This document shows, piece after piece, positions 25,220 to 31,303 of a DNA stretch of 32,479 bases. Position numbers and translations under genes: made by a program. The stretch is from a virus. The stretch covers positions 1 through 32,479 of IMG/VR virus record IMGVR_UViG_3300027763_002072; one strand, 5' to 3'. The notes beneath the pieces were generated by a model. That model was not told the origin of the DNA. It worked only from the letters and a program-made list of their open reading frames with translations, and did no database searches. Each line of letters starts with the position of its first letter. Positions within the stretch are counted from its first letter, which is position 1.

Positions 25220-26788
25220 TTACCCTAATTTACCCATTAAATCTTTCATTCTTAAGAACTGAGGATTTTCATAAGTTTTTGATTCAATTAGAGTAGTTGA
25301 TGAACCTGTAGTTACACTTTTATTTAATTTTGCTCCCACTGATTCATTAATTGATTTTGTTTCTACCTTAGATAATTCGTCTTTGATTGACTTATAAAGA
25401 TTTTTAGATTCTTTTAAAGTTTCAACATCGTCAAATCTTCTTAGGATGTTTATTTTTTCTTTTTTAGTAGTTGAGTGTTCTGTAAACAATCTTGTAGCAT
25501 AAGCTAAGTTTGAATTGAAGATAGCAACTTCATTAAGTTTTTCTCTGAAAACATTTAATGCTTTTCTATACTCTTCATTCTTTTCTCTCAACATTCTAAC
25601 TTCTTCTTGTGTAGATTCAACTTTAACACCACTTTTACCATAAACATAGTTTCTGTTATTAGTGATACCTTTTCTTAAACCTCTACCTTCTTTGGAACCC
25701 ATGCCGTATGTTCTAGCAGCTTCTTTGGTTTCTTCTTTTTCAAACGCCTTTTCTCCTTTAGAATTTGTCATACCTTTTTTAGTAGTGTAATCTTCTTTAC
25801 CTTTCATGGTTTTAGATTTATCACCTTTATTCATTCCGTAATCGCCTTCCTTAGTTTCAGTTTTAACAACTTTAGACTTACCTTCCATGTTAGCACCTTT
25901 TTTGTAATCAAATTTTGCTTTACCAGTACCAACAGATTTAGGACCTTGTTTCATGTCTTCTTTAAATCCACCTGTTGTTTTCTTGTAATCAAATTTAGGT
26001 TTACCCATACCAACACCTTTAGCTTTAATTGTGTTTTTAGATTCCATCATGTTGTCATCTTCCATGTCATCTTCCATGTCGTCATCTTCCATGTCGTCTT
26101 CCTCAATCATGTCAGAATCATCTTCCATCATTTCGTCGTCTTCTGTCATTTCAGAATCATCATCTAATGTGATTTCGTAAACAACTTCTTCGTCATCAGA
26201 CATATCTTTAGAATCAACGTCTGACATATCTCCACTAAAAATAGCATCAATAACATCATCAACTGACTCATCAAACTCACCACCATCATCCGTCATGTCC
26301 GAATCATAATCCATCATATCAGAATCATCTTCCATCATTTCGTCTTCAGATTCACCCAGCTTAACAAGATATTCTACATCAGCATCATCGTCAGTTAAAT
26401 GAACATTCTCACCGTCTTTTTTAACAATGATTCCGTCATCTTCACCCATCGCTTTGAATACCTTCAAAATTTCTTCGTCAGAAGCGTCAGTTAAATCAAT
26501 TGGAGTTTCGTCTGAATCCATATCAAAGTCCATTTCCATATCTTCAGATTCATCATCTGAGTCCACATCCATGTCCATGTCTACTTCATCATTATCAGCG
26601 GACATATCCATGTCAGCATCTAATTCAACCTCATCTTCGTCAGCTTGTTCGGAAAGAGATTCTTTTACTAGTTGATTGATTTCTTCCTTCATAGTAGAAG
26701 CAAGTATTCCTTTTGCGTTTTCGGCTATAGCTTCTTCAACTTGTTTCATTTGAATAAGAGCCTCTTGAACTAATTTGTTTTCTTTCAT
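25220..26788 (-). CDS. Prohead core scaffold protein, T4 gp22-like
   Basis: 522 residues; about twice T4 gp22 (269). Domains: helical N-terminus (1-45); a very acidic, Asp/Glu/Met-rich region (about 48-250) with repeats such as MMEDDSDM (150-157, 220-227) and MEDD runs (233-246); a basic, Gly/Lys-rich region with VGMGKPKFDYKK (259-270) and VGTGKAKFDYKK (286-297); and a C-terminal coiled coil (about 391-520). Position between protease and capsid genes equals that of gp22 in T4. It would form the inner core and be degraded by gp21. Several (L/I)-x-E sites lie in the C-terminal third. The acidic/basic polarity suggests charge-based self-assembly. Confidence 0.82.
   Translation of the reverse strand: MKENKLVQEALIQMKQVEEAIAENAKGILASTMKEEINQLVKESLSEQADEDEVELDADMDMSADNDEVDMDMDVDSDDESEDMEMDFDMDSDETPIDLTDASDEEILKVFKAMGEDDGIIVKKDGENVHLTDDDADVEYLVKLGESEDEMMEDDSDMMDYDSDMTDDGGEFDESVDDVIDAIFSGDMSDVDSKDMSDDEEVVYEITLDDDSEMTEDDEMMEDDSDMIEEDDMEDDDMEDDMEDDNMMESKNTIKAKGVGMGKPKFDYKKTTGGFKEDMKQGPKSVGTGKAKFDYKKGANMEGKSKVVKTETKEGDYGMNKGDKSKTMKGKEDYTTKKGMTNSKGEKAFEKEETKEAARTYGMGSKEGRGLRKGITNNRNYVYGKSGVKVESTQEEVRMLREKNEEYRKALNVFREKLNEVAIFNSNLAYATRLFTEHSTTKKEKINILRRFDDVETLKESKNLYKSIKDELSKVETKSINESVGAKLNKSVTTGSSTTLIESKTYENPQFLRMKDLMGKLG
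26049..26110 (-). repeat. In-gene tandem repeat of 12-15 bases in the scaffold gene
   Basis: GTCATCTTCCAT-type units repeat back to back on the plus strand at about 26054, 26066 and 26081, followed by a shorter partial copy. On the minus strand they code for repeated Met-Glu-Asp-Asp. The repeats stay in frame and probably change in number by slippage. Confidence 0.75.
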
Positions 26789-26919
26789 ATAGAAAATCTA
26801 TTTATTTTAACTAATAAATATTACCAAAAACCAAAAAATATCGTTTTTGAATTATATATCTTTTATTTTTTAATGTTTTATGATTATTAATCTTGTGGAA
26901 ATACAATATTATATCAACA

Positions 26920-26927
26920 TATAAATA
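26920..26927 (-). promoter_or_regulatory. TATTTATA octamer downstream of terminator, before scaffold gene
   Basis: On the minus strand TATTTATA follows a strong terminator by 15 bases and precedes the scaffold ATG at 26788 by about 130 bases. After a terminator a new promoter is needed for scaffold and capsid genes, so this is a good place for one. The 131-base leader is AT-rich and carries a second near-copy (TATTTATT) at about 26814. Confidence 0.45.
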
Positions 26928-26942
26928 TGTACGAGCAAAAAA

Positions 26943-26966
26943 AAAGTGGTCAAAACTGACCACTTT
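26943..26966 (-). terminator. Intrinsic terminator upstream of scaffold gene
   Basis: Perfect 10-base stem AAAGTGGTCA (26943-26952) and TGACCACTTT (26957-26966) with loop AAAC, followed on the minus strand by eight T residues. It lies 22 bases beyond the stop of the small gene at 26989. A second short inverted repeat (AATTGAT/ATCAATT, 26972-26990) overlaps that stop. Confidence 0.88.
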
Positions 26967-26988
26967 AGATAAATTGATTTAAAATCAA

Positions 26989-27198
26989 TTATTCAATAAC
27001 TTCATCTATTTTACTTTCAGATACTGAAGTAATTCTCCAATCATGAGTAAACCCTTCGTATTTTGTTGTTACTTTTGCTTCTACATCTGTAACAGAATAA
27101 CCTTTTACAAGTTTTTCTTCTCTGATTTTTTTAATTTTACCAGTGTTTTCATCAGGTAAATCGTACTGAACTTTTGCGACAAAAAATTTTTCTTCCAT
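26989..27198 (-). CDS. Small DUF4494-like protein
   Basis: 69 residues. EEKFFVAKVQYDLPDENTGK (2-21), then KKIREEKLVKGYSVTDVEAK reads like the start of DUF4494 proteins (x-W-F-x-x-K-V-x-Y ... K-x-V-x-E-x-Y-L-V-x-A-x-S-x-T-E-A-E), a short family known mainly from Bacteroidota. Function unknown. It is shorter than the bacterial family as I remember it (about 150). It lies 8 bases after the prohead protease gene in the same unit, which may make it a head-related helper, or it is simply a passenger gene from the host group. Confidence 0.5.
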   Translation of the reverse strand: MEEKFFVAKVQYDLPDENTGKIKKIREEKLVKGYSVTDVEAKVTTKYEGFTHDWRITSVSESKIDEVIE

Positions 27199-27206
27199 AA
27201 TTATTT

Positions 27207-27929
27207 TTATTTTCCCAAATAATCGGTTAATTTTCTCATTAAGTCAACTCCTTTGGATTGGAATTCTGAATTTTCTGGTGTTTTGTGCCTTTTTTCTTCT
27301 TCTAAATTTTCTTCGTACTTATTTCTATCTTCAGGGTTAGTGAATAAATAAGCCCCTGGTGTTGATGGTGAAGATACCAAGTCAAAACAAATTAATTCAA
27401 AATCGTCTTGTACTTCATTTCTTTCTCCAACCTTTTTTAAAGAACCTACTCCTCTTGAAGATACTCCCATTGTAACACCTTGTCTCATTAAGTTTGCCGC
27501 TTGGTCACCTTTAGTTGATACAATACCTCTTTCGTGGAATCCTGGTGATGTTAACAATTTAAGTTTACCCATTAATATATTTCCATCCCACCATATATCA
27601 GTAATGATATGTGCCACTCTGTCTAAGTCTATTAAAGATGATTCAGGGTGGTTAAGTTCTGAAGTTGATAAACCCTTGGCAATTGCCTTCTTATAGTTCT
27701 CAGCCTCTCTTTTTAATATTCTTTCAGGATAAAATCTTCCGTTTCTATTTGGAGTGTCATACTTTTGTAATACAGCATAAAACTCAAATGGGTTTCTATA
27801 ATCTAAGTTAGCCGCTTCCTTTAACATTTCGGAATTACGAATGTCTTTTGGGGAAACCCAACCCGCATCCGTCTCAATCAATATACCATGACCGACTTCA
27901 CTTGCTTCTAAAATTCTTAATTGTTTCAT
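27207..27929 (-). CDS. Prohead maturation protease, T4 gp21-like
   Basis: 240 residues; T4 gp21 has 212. Catalytic candidates: His94 in ELNHP (91-95), Ser157 in GVSSRGVG (155-162), Asp183 in FDLVSSPSTPGA (182-193), the order of the gp21/assemblin-type serine proteases. It cleaves scaffold, capsid and internal proteins inside the prohead at (L/I)-x-E. Its own start MKQLRILE/ASEVGHG carries such a site, consistent with self-cutting. It lies upstream of the gp22- and gp23-like genes in the T4 order. The minus-strand leader contains a near-copy (TATTTATC) of the octamer. Confidence 0.88.
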   Translation of the reverse strand: MKQLRILEASEVGHGILIETDAGWVSPKDIRNSEMLKEAANLDYRNPFEFYAVLQKYDTPNRNGRFYPERILKREAENYKKAIAKGLSTSELNHPESSLIDLDRVAHIITDIWWDGNILMGKLKLLTSPGFHERGIVSTKGDQAANLMRQGVTMGVSSRGVGSLKKVGERNEVQDDFELICFDLVSSPSTPGAYLFTNPEDRNKYEENLEEEKRHKTPENSEFQSKGVDLMRKLTDYLGK

Positions 27930-27974
27930 TAATAGTTTTTAAGATAAATATATCAAAGGAGTTATTTATTGACT

Positions 27975-28406
27975 TTATTTAGTTTTTGATATTGAAAAAT
28001 CAAAGTACTTGTTTTCAATAACGTTATCCCTTACTATACTTCTTACTATTTTTTTAACTGATTCTTTTAATTCAATTGATTTAAAATCAAATTCTTGGTT
28101 AGTATATAAATTAACTTCTAAATTAAAAAATGATTTTTTTCCATGTGATATTCCGCTAGTTCTAAGGTCTAAATCAACAATAGTGTTTTCCTTAAAAAGA
28201 TTTATATCTATTGAATTAAACACCGAATGTTTTATTTCTCGGTTTAAATTACATACGACCCGATTCCAATTATCGTGGTCAAATTTTGGGGAAACCCATG
28301 ATTGAATGTTTATATATAATGATTTTAAATTTTTAGAATCTACCGTACCATATACCGATTTTATCGGACTGAATAGATTTAACTTTACACTTTTTCCTTT
28401 TTTCAT
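27975..28406 (-). CDS. Unknown protein between prohead core and protease genes
   Basis: 143 residues, basic, predicted alpha/beta with alternating polar/hydrophobic strands (NLKSLYINIQSWVSPKFD, then TIVDLDLRTSGISHGKKSFF). No family recognised. It starts at ATG 28406 with the bS21 gene reading away on the other strand 100 bases upstream. By position it could be a head assembly component, since genes for gp67/gp68 occupy this place in T4, but the sequence does not look like those small core proteins. Confidence 0.6.
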   Translation of the reverse strand: MKKGKSVKLNLFSPIKSVYGTVDSKNLKSLYINIQSWVSPKFDHDNWNRVVCNLNREIKHSVFNSIDINLFKENTIVDLDLRTSGISHGKKSFFNLEVNLYTNQEFDFKSIELKESVKKIVRSIVRDNVIENKYFDFSISKTK

Positions 28407-28413
28407 TAAATTT

Positions 28414-28427
28414 CATTGATGTCAATG
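28414..28427. promoter_or_regulatory. Perfect palindrome in divergent gap (candidate operator)
   Basis: CATTGATGTCAATG is a perfect 6+2+6 inverted repeat, 8 bases upstream of the minus-strand ATG at 28406 and 80 bases before the bS21 gene. It may be a regulator site or chance. Confidence 0.25.
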
Positions 28428-28491
28428 TTTATTTGTTTGTTAAAAAATAACACAAATTATACCCATTGTCAAAAATTTTTAAAAAAATTGT

Positions 28492-28499
28492 GATATTTG
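28492..28499 (+). promoter_or_regulatory. Possible -7 element for the bS21 gene
   Basis: GATATTTG differs by one base from the Bacteroidota -7 consensus TAnnTTTG and stands 7 bases before ATG 28507. A TTG sits about 23 bases upstream of it, slightly far for a -33 box. If used, the message would be nearly leaderless. Confidence 0.25.
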
Positions 28500-28506
28500 T
28501 AATAAT

Positions 28507-28695
28507 ATGCTAATAGTAGAAGTAAAAAAAGACGGAATTGAAAAAGCCCTGAAAACTTTAAAATCTAAAGTTATCAAGACTAAGCAAAATCAAATTTTAT
28601 TTGATAGAAAAGAATTCGTTAAAAAATCTGTTGTAAGACGAGCTCAGATATTAAAAGCCTCGTATGTTGAAAAAAAGAAAAATTCTTTAGATTGA
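28507..28695 (+). CDS. rpsU: Ribosomal protein bS21, phage-encoded
   Basis: 62 residues, basic. MLIVEVKKDGIEKALKTLKS (1-20) aligns with the bS21 start (MLI-x-V-K-DG-x-x-x-x-AL-K-x-x-K), then FDRKEFVKKSVVRRAQILKA (32-51) matches R-x-x-F-x-K-P-S-V-x-R-R-x-x-x-K-A. Tyr53 falls at the aromatic position that, in Bacteroidota ribosomes, is reported to help hold the anti-Shine-Dalgarno sequence. bS21 is on the 30S platform near the 3' end of 16S rRNA. The gene is alone on the plus strand within the minus-strand head operon and overlaps the convergent prohead core gene by 9 bases. Replacement of host bS21 could alter start selection. Confidence 0.85.
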   Translation: MLIVEVKKDGIEKALKTLKSKVIKTKQNQILFDRKEFVKKSVVRRAQILKASYVEKKKNSLD

Positions 28696-29385
28696 TTCCT
28701 CTAAGTTTTTTAACTTAAGAAAATTCAATTGGTCAAATTTTTCAGTTTTTAATCTGTCTATAGTTTCAGACAATTTTGTCTTTAACTCAAATTCCTCTTC
28801 TTTTTCTAAGATGACGTTAAGTTTACTGATTGCGCTTTCACGAATAGTTTCAAACTTGTCCTCAAGAGATTTTGAATCTTCAGAAATTAATTGAAGAAAT
28901 TCTTTTTTAGATGATTCATCAAGATTTTCAACATATTTGTTTAAAGTTTGGTTTGCAATACTAACCATTGATTTCAATGGAATATTGATAGATTCTTTAA
29001 CAACATTATTTGTTGAAGTTAACACACTTGTAATATTTTTTTTGGAATTAACCCTCTCTAACAAATTTAATTTATTTGTATAAACAAGGGCATCAATATC
29101 AGAATATCTATTCTGAACATTCTCAGATAAACTTCTTGGTAGTTTAATACTTGGCAGTAATTTTTGAATTAAATGAATCCCCTCTTCTAAAAAATCTTTA
29201 GCGTCAGACTCGTTTAGTCCTTGAGGAGTACTCAATTGGTCGTACAAAGAATACAATTTAGACATAGTTTTGTTGTTCAAAACATTGTGTTTGAATTCTT
29301 TTAGAGATTTCTTAAATTCTTTTTCATCTTTGTAAGATTCAAGAAGATTGTTTTCTATTATGGATTTGATTTTTCCGAAAGTCAT
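28687..29385 (-). CDS. Putative prohead core protein (gp67/68 position)
   Basis: 232 residues, Lys/Glu/Leu/Ser-rich, predicted nearly all helical (SLEDKFETIRESAISKLNVI, then EFELKTKLSETIDRLKTEKF). It stands directly downstream of the portal gene and upstream of the protease, where T4 has its small core proteins 67 and 68. The N-terminal GKIKSIIENNLLESYKDEKE (4-23) contains I-I-E and L-L-E, potential protease sites. No enzyme motif. The family itself was not recognised, so the function rests on composition and place. The minus-strand leader has a TATTTATA octamer 16 bases before the ATG. Confidence 0.55.
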   Translation of the reverse strand: MTFGKIKSIIENNLLESYKDEKEFKKSLKEFKHNVLNNKTMSKLYSLYDQLSTPQGLNESDAKDFLEEGIHLIQKLLPSIKLPRSLSENVQNRYSDIDALVYTNKLNLLERVNSKKNITSVLTSTNNVVKESINIPLKSMVSIANQTLNKYVENLDESSKKEFLQLISEDSKSLEDKFETIRESAISKLNVILEKEEEFELKTKLSETIDRLKTEKFDQLNFLKLKNLEESI

Positions 29386-29401
29386 TATAGTGTGTTTTCA
29401 A

Positions 29402-29409
29402 TATAAATA
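29402..29409 (-). promoter_or_regulatory. TATTTATA octamer before prohead core gene
   Basis: On the minus strand TATTTATA lies directly after the portal stop (29410-29412) and ends 16 bases before ATG 29385. It fills nearly a third of the 24-base gap. Confidence 0.45.
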
Positions 29410-31266
29410 TTAGGAGTTTAGTAACTTATCCAATTCTTTTGAAATTTCTCCTAAAGAATCTTGTCCTTGACCTAAATCTAAAAATGTTGACCCTTCTAAT
29501 AAATTACTTTCTATCAACAAATTCATATTTTTCATTCTTGATTCTGGTGTAACGGCAGCTTCTCCACCTTCAGGTGCTCCACCTTCTGCTGGCGGTGGTG
29601 GTAAGCTTTCTTCACCTCCTCCTGCTGGCGGTGGTGCTGTTTCAAAACTACCTCCACCTCCAAGTGTTTCTTCACCACCAGTAGATGCCGCAGCATTAGC
29701 GGTTGCTCCTGATGGATTACCGTATAATTTGTCAATATTATCAAATAAACCTGTTTTAGTAATAACTGTAGGTGTTGCTTTAAGTTCCTCACCAACAGCT
29801 CTTTCAATTCTTTGTTGTTGTAAATCCAATCTAATTTCTTCGTCAGACCAATTGAAAATGTGTTTTTTAGCCCAAGTAGAAGATGTTGGTTGAATACCAT
29901 TTCCTGGGTCCGCAACTAAATCTTTATACAATAAAACTTTTTCTTTCCAAACGTCAATTTTTAATAAATCTGCTTGTGTAGATGGATTAGATAAACCTAA
30001 TGTAAAGTTTTGTAATTCATCCTCAAACCCTAATAAGAATAAATGAACGATTGCAATTTTATTTAACTCAGCAATCATACTTTTTTGAATTCTGTTGATT
30101 GTACGAGCAAAACGGATATCTTGTAATGATAAGTTTTTACCATCGCCAACAACTTCCTCAAATCCTAAGAATGCCTTAGGAACACGAAGTGCTGTTAATA
30201 ATTTCTTTTGAATGTATTCAATATCGGCAATCTCTGATAAGTTTGTTGCTCCAGGTAATGTTGTAATTGGGTCTGGTGCCGCAGGGTCACGAACAGGAAT
30301 AAAGTAATCTTGGTCAACCGCCATTTGGTTGAATCTCATATCCACATTACCTGTTTTAGAATCCACAATTTGTTCTCTTTTGAACTTGTTGGCAACACGG
30401 TTTACATATGCTTCAACGTCATCATCATTCATGTTACCCACAAATACTTTAAACATTCTTCTTTCAGGTGCTCTTGATGTACGATAGATTAACATCGCAT
30501 CTTCAGACAATAATAATTGTTTCCAAATACGTCTTGCCTTTTCCAACATAGAGGTACCATAAGGAAGTTTTCTGTCATCACCTAATAATCTAAAGTGAGC
30601 AATCTCCCATGATTGGAATTCCATGTTTCTGTTTTTCCAAGTAAAGTGAAGAGCCTTTTTATTCTCATCTTTTTCTTGTGTAATATCAACAGTAATTTTG
30701 GCAGTAACACCAACCTCATGACGTTCAATTTCAATTGTTGGTAATTGTTGGCAACCAACAATCCCTTTTTCAGGGTCTAATTTAAGGTAAACAAAGTTAT
30801 CACCATACTTACAAGTGTTTCTTGTCCACATTGGTAAGTTGGTGTTAATGTCTAAGTTGTTATTAAATAAATCAGCTAATACTGACTTAATACGTTTTGA
30901 TTCTGAGTAAATTTGAAGAATAAAACCATCTTCGTTTGTTGTTGTAGATTCTTCAGAGTAAATGTCTAATGCCGCTGAAATCTCAGGAGTATACTCCATT
31001 GATTCATAGTCATATTGAGCAGATAATCTTGATGGTTCATAATAAATCGCTTGAGAGTATAAATTGTTTTCAACTTTAGCCCATTGATTTGTTAAATAAA
31101 ATGTTTGTTGTGCTTGAAGTTTTTCTCTTTCGTAATCATCACGATTTGGGGTACGCAAAAGTTCTTTTTTATCAAACTTAAAAGTCGGATAATCTTGCTT
31201 TAATAAAGAGTTTGGTCCAAATGTTTTGGACAACCTCTGCCATACCGTTAAATTATTATCACTCAT
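29410..31266 (-). CDS. Portal vertex protein, T4 gp20-like
   Basis: 618 residues; T4 gp20 has 524. Portal family features: YYEPSRLSAQYDYESMEYTP (74-93), EISAALDIYSEESTT, YGDNFVYLKLD, the crown/wing segment LPYGTSMLEKARRIWKQLLL and the central IEYIQKKLLTALRVPKAFLG with RFARTINRIQKSM. Twelve copies form the packaging motor channel. The C-terminus (about 530-577) is an added Pro/Gly-rich linker with PPPAGGG and LPPPPAEGG, followed by a helical end (LLIESNLLEG). Upstream lies the large terminase gene, downstream the core gene, the T4 order. Confidence 0.92.
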   Translation of the reverse strand: MSDNNLTVWQRLSKTFGPNSLLKQDYPTFKFDKKELLRTPNRDDYEREKLQAQQTFYLTNQWAKVENNLYSQAIYYEPSRLSAQYDYESMEYTPEISAALDIYSEESTTTNEDGFILQIYSESKRIKSVLADLFNNNLDINTNLPMWTRNTCKYGDNFVYLKLDPEKGIVGCQQLPTIEIERHEVGVTAKITVDITQEKDENKKALHFTWKNRNMEFQSWEIAHFRLLGDDRKLPYGTSMLEKARRIWKQLLLSEDAMLIYRTSRAPERRMFKVFVGNMNDDDVEAYVNRVANKFKREQIVDSKTGNVDMRFNQMAVDQDYFIPVRDPAAPDPITTLPGATNLSEIADIEYIQKKLLTALRVPKAFLGFEEVVGDGKNLSLQDIRFARTINRIQKSMIAELNKIAIVHLFLLGFEDELQNFTLGLSNPSTQADLLKIDVWKEKVLLYKDLVADPGNGIQPTSSTWAKKHIFNWSDEEIRLDLQQQRIERAVGEELKATPTVITKTGLFDNIDKLYGNPSGATANAAASTGGEETLGGGGSFETAPPPAGGGEESLPPPPAEGGAPEGGEAAVTPESRMKNMNLLIESNLLEGSTFLDLGQGQDSLGEISKELDKLLNS

Positions 31267-31294
31267 AGTTTAAATTTACTAATTACCTTGATAA

Positions 31295-31302
31295 TATAAA
31301 TA
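31295..31302 (-). promoter_or_regulatory. TATTTATA octamer before portal gene
   Basis: On the minus strand TATTTATA begins two bases after the terminase stop codon and ends 28 bases before the portal ATG at 31266. Same placement, just after a stop codon, as the copy at 29402. Confidence 0.45.
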
Positions 31303-31303
31303 G

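Noticed and set aside
26049-26110. Short tandem repeats as a CRISPR-like array
   Set aside because: Units are 12-15 bases, without spacers, and stay in frame as coding repeats of the scaffold protein.
26427-26675. Ser-rich open frame antisense to the scaffold gene
   Set aside because: It is the mirror of the Asp/Glu codons of the scaffold acidic block; composition alone keeps it open.
26972-26990. Second hairpin (AATTGAT/ATCAATT) as an independent terminator
   Set aside because: The stem is entirely weak pairs, overlaps the stop codon and lacks a T run; the strong hairpin next to it is sufficient.
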